Source: JBBDIP01 sp050260675
Lineage (GTDB): Bacteria > Bacillota > Sulfobacillia > Fermentithermobacillales > Fermentithermobacillaceae
NCBI GenBank assembly: GCA_050260675.1
Contig: JBLNCN010000005.1
Coordinates: forward strand, 806,001 to 870,000
Length of the DNA: 64,000 nt
Direction: 5' to 3'
In this document: positions 51,867 to 61,495 of the stretch, in pieces
Position numbering within the stretch: position 1 is the first letter of the stretch
Layout of the letters: each line of letters starts with the position of its first letter
The notes under the pieces: model-generated
Seen by the model: the letters and a program-made list of their open reading frames with translations, nothing else
The model's database searches: none
Told to the model about the DNA's origin: nothing
Program-made: the position numbers and the translations under genes

Positions 51867-52120
51867 AGAACTGGTTTGAGGAGAACAGATCTCAGAAGAA
51901 ATGAGCCGTCAGACTACCTCAGAAAAACACCAGCGTAAGCAACTTCATGGACACTCAGCCGAACACAGACAAACACCGTACGCTGGCCTTCGCTTGAATG
52001 GGGTTCAAGATGCCTCGCGTTCAAATCGCGGCAGCCCGACCAGTTCATTGGCCCGTTTTCCCTCGCCAAATGCCCGACGGAAGCATGACGTGGAGATGCT
52101 GAAGAAGTAGGTGGACATGA

Positions 52121-52819
52121 ATGCCCTCTGAGTTCATCGCGGCGACTCCTGAACTCCGGCTGCGGACGCTCTTCGTGCTGGACGAGCAGGGGCGCATGGT
52201 GACGGCCCGGGAGCCGGCACCGCCCAGCCCAGCGCCCCTGTTCACGATAATAAGGAGTGCCACTAGTTGCGTATGGGCGGTTCGGGCGGATGTCCCGGAT
52301 GCTATGGCGGATGAACTGGACGGGCTGGCGAGCGAGGAGCCGCCCGTGGCCGACTTCAGGCTTCCGCCGGTTCATGTGGGCGAGTATCTGGCACTAGTTG
52401 GCGGTAAGGTCTCGTCGGGTCCGGCGTTCACGTTCCCGGATCACATAGACCTGTCCACAGGCATCCAGCAAATCGATGACGAGCGGTCGCTACTGCACCA
52501 TTTTCGCGGCTGGGTGCCTGGCGAAATCGCCGAGGGACGTGCGCCGGTGATGGCGATCGTCGAGGACGGCTACCCGGTCAGCATCTGCTTCTGCTCTAGG
52601 CGGACAGCAGAGGCGGCCGAGGCGGGCTTGGAGACGGCGGAGGCGTATCGCGGTCGAGGGTACGGGCATCGCGTAACTGCCGCATGGGCATTGGCTGTCC
52701 GTGCCTCCGGCAGGATCCCCTTGTACAGCACATCCTGGGACAACACCGCGTCGCTGGCCGTCGCCCGCAAACTCGGGCTGATCCAGTATGCCAGCGACTG
52801 GAGCCTTATCGGGTCATAG
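52121..52819 (+). CDS. GNAT acetyltransferase
   Basis: 232 aa. The C-terminal half carries AEAGLETAEAYRGRGYGHRVTAAWALAVRASGRIPLYSTSWDNTASLAVARKLGLIQYA, the R-G-x-G/Y-G acetyl-CoA motif followed by the NxAS...A.KLG signature. The N-terminal about 100 residues (PELRLRTLFVLDEQGRMV) resemble the linker seen in other Bacillota GNATs. Substrate unknown. Confidence 0.78.
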   Translation: MPSEFIAATPELRLRTLFVLDEQGRMVTAREPAPPSPAPLFTIIRSATSCVWAVRADVPDAMADELDGLASEEPPVADFRLPPVHVGEYLALVGGKVSSGPAFTFPDHIDLSTGIQQIDDERSLLHHFRGWVPGEIAEGRAPVMAIVEDGYPVSICFCSRRTAEAAEAGLETAEAYRGRGYGHRVTAAWALAVRASGRIPLYSTSWDNTASLAVARKLGLIQYASDWSLIGS

Positions 52820-52936
52820 AGGACGGTTGCTCGCATTCTGCATCAAGGCGACTCTGTACGGGAACAGTTCTGTGGTCATGATGCCCTCGGCGACAGTCGG
52901 GTCGGCTCCATAAGATTGCGCGCCTCATCCTCGGAC

Positions 52937-53083
52937 TCAATTCACCTTACCCTCGGCGGTTAGCTCTTGGAGCCGCGTGAAGTGCCAGTCAACGACCTCC
53001 TCATCCGCCGCGGTCCAACTGTCCACGTCGAGAAGCCGGGGCACGAGTTTGAGGAAGTAGACGAACTGAGGCTTCTGTGCCAT
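52937..53083 (-). pseudogene. YciI-like protein, truncated
   Basis: 48 codons from ATG 53083 (GAGAGGAG upstream). QFVYFLKLVPRLLDVDSWTAADEEVVDWHFTRLQELTAEGKV matches the first half of the YCII domain; the expected GP/AGR.. second half is absent. Confidence 0.6.
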
Positions 53084-53094
53084 GGATGGCAGTC

Positions 53095-53358
53095 TCCTCT
53101 CGCGGGCTGATTCCAGGTCTTGCGGCGGTGACGGTGTTGCTCCCTGCAGCCCTGTGGGCAAGCCTGTCGTCTGAACAGAGGCGGCACGTGGTCGCCCACG
53201 AATTGGCTCACCTGAAGCGGAAGGACATACTGGCCAACTGGCTGGGAACCGTCTTCGAGGTTCTGCATTGGTTCAGCCCCGTGATCTGGTTCGCCCTTAC
53301 GGAGATGCGACAAGACTGTGAAACGGCCTGCGATGCGACCTCTACGCTCTCACGTTGA
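53095..53358 (+). pseudogene. M56/BlaR1-type peptidase fragment
   Basis: HVVAHELAHLKRKDILANWLGTVFEVLHWFSPVIWFALTEMRQDCETACDA contains the HExxH zinc site and following helices of BlaR1/MecR1 M56 peptidases, but the flanking membrane segments and sensor domain are missing. A remnant near the right end of the island. Confidence 0.7.
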
Positions 53359-53472
53359 GACCCGCTCAATCGAGACTTGATCCAAGGCTTGATGTCTGCA
53401 TTTGGGCAGAGAAGGATGTAGTCCACAGCTGTAGGATTCCTGGCATGCCATGCGCGGCTGGTGAGGCCAGTG

Positions 53473-53492
53473 AGCGGTGCCTAAACGGTGCC
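53473..53492 (+). other. Putative integrase arm-type sites, right end
   Basis: GCGGTGCC (53474-53481) and ACGGTGCC (53485-53492), 11-bp period, about 105 bp inside the right core repeat. Mirrors the pair at 22708-22726 at the left end. Confidence 0.55.
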
Positions 53493-53596
53493 CGACTGAG
53501 TGGGCAGTGGCGATACAAGACGGAAAGGAGTACCGCATAATCCCTGATAGGCGAATCACGGGCTTCGACGCGCCTGCTAGGAAGACGGCGTCTTCA

Positions 53597-53656
53597 CGAC
53601 TCAAAATCGCGTGCGGTGACCCCGCGTGCGGGTTCGACTCCCGCCTCCGGCACCAC
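53597..53656 (+). other. attR: duplicated tRNA-Leu 3' end
   Basis: 60 bp identical to 22590-22649, starting at the anticodon stem and ending one base after CCA. No 5' half of a tRNA precedes it. This is the right boundary of the about 31-kb island. Confidence 0.88.
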
Positions 53657-53663
53657 CTCTTGC

Positions 53664-53720
53664 AGTGTGGCTGGATCCCCAGGAGAACTGGACTCTCGAC
53701 AAGTATCAGTTCAACCCCAG
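53664..53720 (+). pseudogene. Remnant of a HIT-protein gene
   Basis: Encodes VWLDPQENWTLDKYQFNP, close to VWLYPQRNWALDEYQFRP of the intact HIT gene at 58092-58571. Begins 8 bp after attR. No flanking HIT sequence remains. Confidence 0.65.
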
Positions 53721-54003
53721 AATCTGTCACCAGTCCCTCCGGTAGAAAGGTCGCCCGCCCTCGTCGTATGCTAGCTTGATCTTCATGCATTCGAGCGTCC
53801 TTATCGGATGCGGGTAATCGGACGTCCAATACCCCCCTGAATCGTGGGCTCCATCAAGGCTTTCTCAATCTCACTCAGGAATCTCAGACAGGAGGAATCG
53901 CCTTCAGCCTTAAGGGTCTTATCTGCCAAAGAGTAGCTCCGGTTGTTACAGTATTGACTGGCAATTGGCAAAACTGTATAAGTGCGTATGGCAGTAATGC
54001 GAA

Positions 54004-55656
54004 ATGGAGCTAGACTCTGTGCGCAAGCGGGGGCGGACGAAAATCAGGAGGAATACCGTATATGTCCTTTTCTTTGCCTGTGTTCTACTTGCCGGTATCT
54101 TGCTAGGTTTCTTCGCCATGAGGACGCCCGAGCCCTATGAGGGCGACGACGACACTGCTTTCTCTGCCAGTAGAGTACGTGAGATCATCGGTGAAATCGC
54201 CAAGGAACCCCATCCTGTCGATACTCCGGCCCACGAGAGAGTACGCAAGTACCTATGCAGCCAGCTGGCATCCCTCGGCCTTCAGCCCGTGAGGGGCGAT
54301 CCTGATTCCGAAGATAGCTATGTTGTAGAGACCAATGGGTGCAAGAACATACTAGCCATGCTGGATGGGGCATCAGATAACGCCATCCTGCTCATGGCCC
54401 ATTACGATTCGGCACGCAACTCCTACGGGGCAGCCGATGACGGTTACGGCATTGCCACGATCCTGGAGATACTCCGGGCCATAAAGGCGCAGAACGTGCC
54501 GCTTCTCAACGACATAATGATCCTTTTTACCGATGCGGAAGAGCTGTGGATGAAGGGTGCCAAAGGCGAGATAAAACACCATCTTGACCGGTACAAGAAC
54601 GTCTTGCTTGTTGTGAACGTGGAGGCCTACGGCATCAAGGGACCGCCGCTTATGTTCGAAACCGGCGACAAGAACGCATCCGTTGTGAGCTACTACGCAA
54701 AGCATGCCAGAAACCCCGTGGCGTACTCCTTTACTGCGGCGTACTACAGCTTTATGCGGGACGATACCGACTTTGCGGTTTTCCGTAACTACGGTTTTGA
54801 CGGCCTGAACTTCGGGGTGATTGACGGCTTCGAGTATCATCACACGCCGAACGACCATCCGGACAACATTGATGTTAGGTCGCTCCAGCATTACGGGGAT
54901 CAGGTGTTTCCCATCGCCAAGAGCTTCGTGTCTGATCCCTCGGTATCCAGCGAGCTCTTCACATCAAACACGAACAAGCAGTTCTTTACCGTCTTTCCCG
55001 GCATCCTAGTGTCCTACAGCGAGACAGTCTCGACGGTACTTGCCGCTCTTGCTGCGGTCTTGTCGGTGGCGCTTTTCGTGGCAGGTTGTCGCAGCCGCCG
55101 CATAAAGCCCGGGAAGACGTTTGCCTACACCGGGCTCTTGCTTACTTCGGTCATTGGCCTCTCGCTGGCCTCTGAGGGCGTGGTATGGCTGCTCTCTGTG
55201 CCTTACGGGAAGAGGTTCAAGCTCGTGAACATGGTGGACCTCCCCAATGACGATCTGACGTATTGGCTCCTTAACATAGCCGCCGCCGTGTTGCTGGGGG
55301 TAATCTGCCGCAGGATCGCAAAGCGGAACCAGGGGCCCGAACTCCTGTTCGCCGGGATACTCCTGAACCTCGTTTTATCGCTTCTCTTGATCCTCTTCCT
55401 TACGAACACGTCGTACATCGCCATTCTGCCTGCCCTCTTGGCTTCGCTGTATGCTGCTACGATCTCTCTTATGGAAAACAGAGCATCCGGGGCCGCTACC
55501 TTAGGGCTTGCGGTGATGCTCGACATGATCATCTTTGTGCCAATCGTCACTCTGGTCTACCAGGCGCTGTCGATTGGCCTAACAGGTGCCGGCGTGTTCT
55601 TCTGCCTCCTCCCGTTCACCACGATTCTACCCATGTTCTACTCGGGGCTTAAGTAG
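54004..55656 (+). CDS. M28 family metallopeptidase with C-terminal membrane domain
   Basis: 550 aa. One N-terminal transmembrane segment (residues about 18-40), then an M28 zinc aminopeptidase domain. LLMAHYDSARNSYGAADDGYGIATILEIL (H...D, metal ligands), LFTDAEELWMKGA (catalytic/ligand Glu) and the late His in EYHHTPNDHPDNID are visible. Residues about 335-550 contain six to seven hydrophobic segments (YSETVSTVLAALAAVLSVALFVAG onward). Likely an outward-facing aminopeptidase, similar in layout to ER/vacuolar M28 membrane proteins. Confidence 0.88.
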   Translation: MELDSVRKRGRTKIRRNTVYVLFFACVLLAGILLGFFAMRTPEPYEGDDDTAFSASRVREIIGEIAKEPHPVDTPAHERVRKYLCSQLASLGLQPVRGDPDSEDSYVVETNGCKNILAMLDGASDNAILLMAHYDSARNSYGAADDGYGIATILEILRAIKAQNVPLLNDIMILFTDAEELWMKGAKGEIKHHLDRYKNVLLVVNVEAYGIKGPPLMFETGDKNASVVSYYAKHARNPVAYSFTAAYYSFMRDDTDFAVFRNYGFDGLNFGVIDGFEYHHTPNDHPDNIDVRSLQHYGDQVFPIAKSFVSDPSVSSELFTSNTNKQFFTVFPGILVSYSETVSTVLAALAAVLSVALFVAGCRSRRIKPGKTFAYTGLLLTSVIGLSLASEGVVWLLSVPYGKRFKLVNMVDLPNDDLTYWLLNIAAAVLLGVICRRIAKRNQGPELLFAGILLNLVLSLLLILFLTNTSYIAILPALLASLYAATISLMENRASGAATLGLAVMLDMIIFVPIVTLVYQALSIGLTGAGVFFCLLPFTTILPMFYSGLK

Positions 55657-56044
55657 ATGGGAGCCATGGGCGGCAGGCTGGATGTCGTCATACCTGGAAA
55701 CACGATAGATGCTCCAGATATACTGCTCGGTCGTGGAGGCCATCCAGATCTCATCGTCCATCACACTCGCGTCGGTGATTATGAGCGAGTCCGGCGTGAG
55801 AGTGTACGATATCCGGTATCCACCTTGCGGCAGGAACGAGCTGGGAGGGGACATGTAACAAGTGTCTGGAACCTGTAGCTGCCGTAGAGGTCATCCGGCC
55901 TGACTGGCACCGAACTAGTCGCGGGATTCCAGGCACAGGCAGCGATCATAGGGATGCAGAACGCGGCCGCGAGATAGGATGCCCACCTTGGTGCAGGTCT
56001 TGGTGTTACCAGACGACCACACAACCTTCCTCTTGTGCCCGCGC
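55627..56044 (-). pseudogene. Frameshifted lipoprotein gene
   Basis: First part, in one frame: WASYLAAAFCIPMIAACAWNPATSS with lipobox IAAC, then PDDLYGSYRF. From about 55862 the sensible reading moves to another frame (CYMSPPSSFLPQGGYRISYTLTPDSLIITDASVMDDEIW) and ends at 55627. A single-base change near 55855-55870 would account for it. Function unknown. Confidence 0.5.
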
Positions 56045-56061
56045 ATGCAAGACAGGTCCGG

Positions 56062-56541
56062 TCAGTCAAGGACTGAGTCCTGCCCCGACTCTCGCGATGG
56101 ATACTCGTCGATTGGGCGGACAAGGTCGGAATAGTCCCGCATTGCTTCCATCAGTCTTCTGTCGGCGGTGTAGAAGGGACATCTGTGTCTCTCCGCCAGA
56201 GCAACGTAGCTTGCATCATACGCACTGATTCCCGCCAGTAGGGAAAGCCTCGTGATCTCAGGATCAGTCGCGTCGCGATTGGAACATACGATGTTGAGAC
56301 CCTCAATTGCCTGCCAGCCCAGATCCGCTTCGATCGGGTCTATCCTTCTGCGCCTGACCGATACCGACAGAATGCTGGAGATCTCACTGTAGAAGAGGGA
56401 AGGCACAAGCAGCACGACTGCCTCTGACAGCACGTCGTCAATCAGGCGCGTGACGCCTGGGCACGCATCTTCACCGGGCAACACCCACTGGGCGAGCACG
56501 CTTGCGTCCGCGACAATTAGCGTAGGCTTAGGGACGGCCAC
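56062..56541 (-). CDS. PIN-domain toxin (VapC-like)
   Basis: 159 aa from GTG 56541 (AAAGGGCGG 6 nt upstream). LIVADASVLAQWVLPGED (Asp), PSLFYSEISSIL (Glu), ISAYDASYVALAERHRCPFYTADRRLMEA (Asp, Asp) complete the PIN active site. Overlaps the end of the HTH gene by 14 nt, as in toxin-antitoxin pairs. Confidence 0.85.
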   Translation of the reverse strand: MAVPKPTLIVADASVLAQWVLPGEDACPGVTRLIDDVLSEAVVLLVPSLFYSEISSILSVSVRRRRIDPIEADLGWQAIEGLNIVCSNRDATDPEITRLSLLAGISAYDASYVALAERHRCPFYTADRRLMEAMRDYSDLVRPIDEYPSRESGQDSVLD

Positions 56542-57010
56542 GGCGATCCGCCCTTTCAAGGAGCTCGCTCCGCGATTCGATGACGATGTCCCGGGTTCTG
56601 CCTACGCCGGCCCTGGCGCGTATCCTCAACAAGGTATCGACTGAACGTCGATTCCGATCACGGAATCCCAGGGGATCCTTCATGTCCCTACCTGCGGACC
56701 CAGAGGCCTCGGTGACCTCACGCTCGGGTGAGCGCCGAACTGATTCACGTGGCCCTATCTGGACATCTCTCGCAAGCAGAATTCCTCCCGCTGAGTACTG
56801 CTGGCCACTCTCCGTGGGTAAGGAGTTGTCCCTAAAATCGGGTCGGTAGCCTGATCTTACCCAGTTTTCGAGGTCGGACCGTGAGAATCTCCACTCGCGT
56901 CCGATCCTGTGTGCAGGCAGGATGCCCCGTCGGGCATACGCGCGGACAGTGTACGCTGATAGACCAAGCATTTGAGCTGCCTGAGCGGTGTCTATGAACT
57001 CGCTACCCAA
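56528..57010 (-). CDS. HTH (excisionase-fold) antitoxin-like protein
   Basis: 160 aa from TTG 57010, GGGGGTG 5 nt upstream; an ATG at 57040 is an alternative. FIDTAQAAQMLGLSAYTVRAYARRGILPAHRIGREWRFSRSDLENWV is an HTH_17 domain; the rest is polar and may wrap the PIN toxin. Same strand and overlapping with the PIN gene. Confidence 0.75.
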   Translation of the reverse strand: MGSEFIDTAQAAQMLGLSAYTVRAYARRGILPAHRIGREWRFSRSDLENWVRSGYRPDFRDNSLPTESGQQYSAGGILLARDVQIGPRESVRRSPEREVTEASGSAGRDMKDPLGFRDRNRRSVDTLLRIRARAGVGRTRDIVIESRSELLERADRRGRP

Positions 57011-57108
57011 ACTCGCACCCCCAGACAGATCATAAGTCATCCAATATGCCCGTGCAACGCAAAGCAACACTAACCAATAATATGCCACACAGGATTGAGG
57101 GTAATCGT

Positions 57109-57240
57109 CATGAATGCGCTAATGAGACGCTACTCATACACCGTTTCGACCAGGTTAGTACAATCACTGATGTCCCATACCGACGCAACGCCACGTGACA
57201 GGTGTACGGCAAGAGAGGAAGATGGTCTGCTTGCCAGAAC
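57109..57240 (-). pseudogene. Collapsed remnant of an acetyltransferase locus
   Basis: CATACACCGTTTCGACCAGG (57137-57156) matches 58617-58636 at the end of the GNAT gene below, then jumps to CTGATGTCCCATACCGA (57168-57184), matching its 58830-58846. 57190-57240 matches 59520-59570. A copy of that locus with an internal deletion. Confidence 0.55.
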
Positions 57241-57261
57241 CATGGGCAACAAGGCTTCCAC

Positions 57262-57882
57262 TCATATGCTCTTCATAAATACCGTCTGCGTTGAGCAGCC
57301 GGGAAAGGCCGCGTCGTAGGCGTGCTGGAGTTCACGGTCGATACGATTGGTTTCAATCATGAGGCGGATGTCTGTCCCATTGTCATAGTTCCAGACTTCG
57401 CGGTATTTGGTGTTCAATGCCCGCAGGGCATCTAGCGTGTGGGGTGGCTTGGTCTGAACAAACAGAAAAGGTGTGTAGCCGCACTTGATGTAGAACCCCT
57501 CTGCGCCCTGTACCGCTCCCAACGTTAGGTTGCAGACACCTCTCTCGCGAGCGCGCGTTTCGAGAAGTGCCAGCATTTCACTGGCAAGACCTTGCTTCCT
57601 GAAACCCGGTGCGGTGGCAACGGGGCCGACTGTGATGTTGCCGCCTGCCTCCACCCTCCCAAAGGCAATAGCCACTACCTCACCATTCGCCTCAGCATAG
57701 AGCATTAAGTCACTGAAACTCGTCATGCGCCTAAGCCAGTTTTCCTTTGAGTACTCAGCGAGCTTCATGTGCTGCGAATCACCGAATATGCTCCTCTCAA
57801 ACGCAAGCGCTCTGTCTAGTTCCTGTTCAGTAATAACGTTTTTGATCGCGTATCCCATGCTCGGCTCCTTCACAAGCTCCAT
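57262..57882 (-). CDS. GNAT acetyltransferase
   Basis: 206 aa from ATG 57882, GGGGAG 8 nt upstream; the open frame extends 55 codons further but that part is non-coding in the sister copy. ITVGPVATAPGFRKQGLASEMLALLETRARERGVCNLTLGAVQGAEGFYIKCGYTPFLF carries the acetyl-CoA-binding motif and C-terminal GNAT strands. A frameshifted paralogue lies at 60677-61280. Confidence 0.82.
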   Translation of the reverse strand: MELVKEPSMGYAIKNVITEQELDRALAFERSIFGDSQHMKLAEYSKENWLRRMTSFSDLMLYAEANGEVVAIAFGRVEAGGNITVGPVATAPGFRKQGLASEMLALLETRARERGVCNLTLGAVQGAEGFYIKCGYTPFLFVQTKPPHTLDALRALNTKYREVWNYDNGTDIRLMIETNRIDRELQHAYDAAFPGCSTQTVFMKSI

Positions 57883-58091
57883 CCCCTCAACTCCCCCGCC
57901 GGTGTTTTCCCATCTCTTGCTTGACGGTTCGTGAACTGGGGTAGGATGACTTGGTGCCACGACCACTGCACTTCCTCCTTCTCCCAAAGACGCATGCCTT
58001 CCTCCACGCCGGAACCCGAAGGGTACGCGGCTAGCGAGAGAGAACACAACTGGCGAAAAGGTGAAGGAGCCTAGATTTGGGGGGATAGACT

Positions 58092-58571
58092 GTGGCGAAC
58101 TGGAAAGATGATAGGCTGGAATCCGCAGTCCAAGGGCGGAATCCTACAGTCCTGTTGCGGATGAAAAGCGGGTTCGCGGTTATCGGAGACACGCAGTTTC
58201 TTCCAGGATATTGCCTATTGCTTGCCTACCCTAAGGTAGGAAGCCTCAATGACCTTTCCCTCGAGCAACGGGCGGATTTCCTCCTGGACATGAGCCTCCT
58301 CGGCGACGCCATCCATGCTGTCTGCAAACCCCTAAGGGTCAACTACGAGATCTTGGGGAATACCGATCCGTTCCTGCACGCTCACATTTCCCCGCGGTAC
58401 GCCTGGGAAGAGGAGTCGAGGCGAAAGTCGCCGGTGTGGCTGTATCCTCAGAGGAACTGGGCTCTCGACGAGTATCAGTTCAGACCCGAGAAGCACGGAG
58501 ACCTTAAGGAGCGCCTCACAAGCGCACTTCAGGATGCAATGAACGCTACCGCAACGATTCGCTCGTCCTGA
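58092..58571 (+). CDS. HIT-family protein
   Basis: 159 aa from a GTG 6 nt after GGGGGGA. FLPGYCLLLAYPKVGSLNDLSLEQRADFLLDMSLLGDAIHA precedes FLHAHISPRYAWE, the HxHxH-like histidine motif of HIT nucleotide hydrolases/transferases. Probable nucleotide-phosphate hydrolase. Fragments of related genes lie at 53664-53720 and 60587-60640. Confidence 0.8.
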   Translation: MANWKDDRLESAVQGRNPTVLLRMKSGFAVIGDTQFLPGYCLLLAYPKVGSLNDLSLEQRADFLLDMSLLGDAIHAVCKPLRVNYEILGNTDPFLHAHISPRYAWEEESRRKSPVWLYPQRNWALDEYQFRPEKHGDLKERLTSALQDAMNATATIRSS

Positions 58572-58609
58572 ACTCGCCTAGTACGCGTGATGCATGCGTT
58601 CACACGGCG

Positions 58610-59482
58610 CTACCCATACACCATTTCGACCAGGTTGTAGTACAAGGTGTATCCGCATGAGAGGTACAGCCTTATGGCAGGCACGTTCGTTCCACGCACA
58701 GACAATGTGGCGATCTTCTTGCCCCGACCTTTCAACTCATCCAAGGCAGTGGCCAACAACTCTCTTGCGATGTTCTTGCGCCGGTAGGGTTCTATCACAA
58801 AGATGTTCTCGGTCGCGGCGCGTTCCTCACTGATGTCCCACACCGATACAGCGCCCACAACTTCCGCGTTGCACACCGCGATGAAGCATTTGAAACTGGG
58901 GTCCCCTGACTTGAACCGAATCTCTGCCCGGCTCTGTGGACTCTCACCCGTCATCAGATCGGCGCTCACGTACTTAGCGATCTCGTCATCTTTGAAGGAA
59001 AGCTCCCTGATCTGCACAGTGTCAGGGATCTGATAATGCTTGGTTTCCCTGTGAAGATCATACTTCAGCACCGGGATCACTGCGTTAGGGTAGAATCCCT
59101 TTTCCATCAAGAGCTGCATACGGTCTATTTCATCCGCTTCGCAGAAACAGCGCAAACGAACATCCTCACCGGGCTCCATGAGCTCCATTTCGTTTGCACG
59201 CCGTATGAAGCCGTCCACCAGGATTCCCTCAATTGCGAAGCCATGACCATCGGCACTTACGTTATCCACGAACGTCGAAATCTCAAACACGCGCTTCGCG
59301 TCCGCCTCGATCTGAGTCGGCTTCAGGTATCCTACCCCCGCGATCTCACCGTTCTCCCCTACGACACAGAGCACGTTTTCAGGCTTGACGTCTCTGTGAT
59401 ACCGTATGCTAAGGGCGCAATACATGTTGATCTTCTCTATGGAACCCAGGTCGTCTTCGCAGTAGCGTCTCGGGTTCACCAT
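58610..59482 (-). CDS. GNAT acetyltransferase, two-domain
   Basis: 290 aa. An N-terminal degenerate GNAT half (IRYHRDVKPENVLCVVGENGEIAGVGYLKP) and a C-terminal active half with ENIFVIEPYRRKNIARELLATALDELKGRGKKIATLSVRGTNVPAIRLYLSCGYTLYYNLVEMVYG, whose V.P.YR.K.IA.EL.. segment binds acetyl-CoA. Substrate unknown. Confidence 0.82.
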   Translation of the reverse strand: MVNPRRYCEDDLGSIEKINMYCALSIRYHRDVKPENVLCVVGENGEIAGVGYLKPTQIEADAKRVFEISTFVDNVSADGHGFAIEGILVDGFIRRANEMELMEPGEDVRLRCFCEADEIDRMQLLMEKGFYPNAVIPVLKYDLHRETKHYQIPDTVQIRELSFKDDEIAKYVSADLMTGESPQSRAEIRFKSGDPSFKCFIAVCNAEVVGAVSVWDISEERAATENIFVIEPYRRKNIARELLATALDELKGRGKKIATLSVRGTNVPAIRLYLSCGYTLYYNLVEMVYG

Positions 59483-59665
59483 GGTTCGCCTCGCATCTGG
59501 TTACTTGAGCTAATCCACGTATCACATGTACGGTAAGAGGTGAAGACGGTCTGGCTTGCCGGGAGCGCTCCAGAACGCCTGAACCCCGAATCTGGTCCGA
59601 TGATAGTGGACAAATCTCCGTATTAGTGGACAGACGAAAAACTCGGCGAGAACGAGCAGATCCTG

Positions 59666-60570
59666 ATGCAGGGCGTGCTTGCGCGGTTCAAAGAACAGAA
59701 CGCACAGCTTCGGGCATCCCTTTCCGAGTTGGAGCCGTCAGGTGTGGTCAACGCCGCTGTGTTCAAGGCGCTGGACAGGTTTGACGACGCGTTGTCGGGT
59801 GTAACGCACGATGAGCGCCTGAGCGAGACAGCGGCCAGAGTCTTTGCCGACTTCTCTGCCATGCGGGATCGTGGAGTCCGGGAGCTGTTTGCGGGAGAAA
59901 AGGCAGGCCCTTCGGGCGTCAATCATGTGGACGTGTTTGGCTACATCAACTATCTGAAGGATTGCGATGCAGCGGTACAGTGGGCGTTGTTCATGCCTGC
60001 TATGGTGGAGAAGCAGCAGAAGGGCTTCAAAGTGGACAGCTTCGAGTACAAGACGATGCCCGCCATGCGCTTCATAGGTAAGGAAGATGCGAGCCTGGAA
60101 GACCCGGAGGTCCGCAAGAGCCTGTTCCGACTCCTGGACGCCATGGATGAGCACAAGTCGGGCTGGGACTATGACGTTCTTCTCACGCATCTTGACGGAC
60201 AATGCGTGGATGTCGGTCCGTGGCACGGTTTCTGGGGGCGATTCATGAAGGCGGATGCCCCCGTGCCTGAAGGATTTGTCCACTTCGACTTCGTGCCGCA
60301 GAGCGACCGCAAGCCTGGTCCGCCCTTCATCTCCCAGTTTGCGTTTGCCACGTTCTCTGGTGACATCGAAGCCATGCACAGGCGCGAGGGATACGACGTC
60401 GATGGCATGTACGACGTCACCAGGAACATCATGCTCGGGCAGGGCGTGTTGATCCCTTACCCCGACAAGTACTGGACGGTGCCCTATCGCTTGATGCAGA
60501 TGTGTCGGCTCACTTCGATCACTGGTTCAAGGAACCAGGCTTCGACCCGCTACACCGCAAGGAGACCTAG
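59666..60570 (+). pseudogene. Effector-binding regulator-like gene, frameshifted and 5'-truncated
   Basis: Opens abruptly after TAG at about 59620; the ATG at 59666 has no clear ribosome site. A coiled coil (MQGVLARFKEQNAQLRASLSELE) is followed by a GyrI/AraC-effector-like domain. Near 60500 the frame breaks: the normal ending AHFDHWFKEPGFDPLHRKET (stop at 60568-60570) is in the next frame. No DNA-binding domain remains. Confidence 0.6.
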
Positions 60571-60586
60571 ATTGGGGGCATAGACT

Positions 60587-60640
60587 GTGGCGAACTGGAA
60601 CGATGATAGGCTGGGATCTGCAGTTCAAGGACGGAATCAG
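60587..60640 (+). pseudogene. 5' fragment of a HIT-protein gene
   Basis: VANWNDDRLGSAVQGRN matches the first 17 residues of the intact HIT protein, including the GTG start and upstream GGGGGCATAGACT. Then the sequence jumps into the tail of the GNAT copy 2. Confidence 0.7.
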
Positions 60641-60676
60641 GTCTGCGATCAGAACCATGGGCAACCGGGCTTCCCA

Positions 60677-61280
60677 TCATATGCTCTTGATGAATACCGT
60701 CTGCGTTGAGCAACCAGGAAAAGCTGCGTCGTAAGCGTGCTGGAGTTCACGGTCAACACCATTGGTCTCAAGCATGAGGCGGATGTCGGTCCCATCATCA
60801 TAGTTCCAAACTTCGCGGTATTTGGTGTTCAATGCCCGTAGGGCATCTAGCGTATGTGGCGGCTTAGTTGAAGAACAAGAACGGTGTATAGCCGCACTTG
60901 ATGTAGAATCCTTCTGCGCTTTGTACCGCCCCCAACGCTAAGGTGCGGATACCCCTCTCGCGAGCACGCGCTTCAAGCAGGACCATCATTTCACGGGCAA
61001 GACCTTGCTTCCTGAAACCCGGGGTGGTGGCAACGGGGCCGACGGTGATGTTTCCACCTACATCCTCTCTCCCAAAAGCAATAGCCACTACCTCACCATT
61101 CGCCTCAGCATAGAGCATCAAGTCGCTGTAACTCGTCATGCGCTTAAGCCAGTTTTCCTTGGAATACTCTTCGAGCTTCGAATGCTGCGAATCACCGAAT
61201 ACCTGTTTCTCAAACGCAAGCGCTCGATTTAGCTCCTGTTCAGTTATGACGTTTCTGATCACGAAGCTCGGGTCCACCAC
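60677..61280 (-). pseudogene. GNAT acetyltransferase, frameshifted second copy
   Basis: Highly similar to the gene at 57262-57882. The frame stops at 60864 after YTPFLFFN because of a small deletion. The continuation (LDALRALNTKYREVWNYDDGTDIRL...STQTVFIKSI) is intact in another frame and ends at 60677. Start by comparison with copy 1 near 61280 (GTG after GGAGGGGG). Confidence 0.75.
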
Positions 61281-61495
61281 AAGCTCATCCCCCTCCACTC
61301 CCACGCCTGTGTTCTCCCAGCTCTTGCTTGTTTGTTCGTGAATTAAGGTAGGATGACTTGGCGCCTCGATCGCTGCCCTTCCTCCTTCTCCCATAGACGC
61401 ATGCCTTCCTCCACCCTGAGCCGAAGGGTACGCCACTAGGGAGAGAGAGCATAGCTGGCGAAGTCTTCGCAGAGACCAAAGTATTCTGGTCAGGG

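Noticed and set aside
53350..53829. Minus-strand ORF with 'WCRRRESNPHAGSPHAILSRED'
   Set aside because: This peptide is the reverse translation of a tRNA 3' end (the attR repeat), a well-known false gene pattern.
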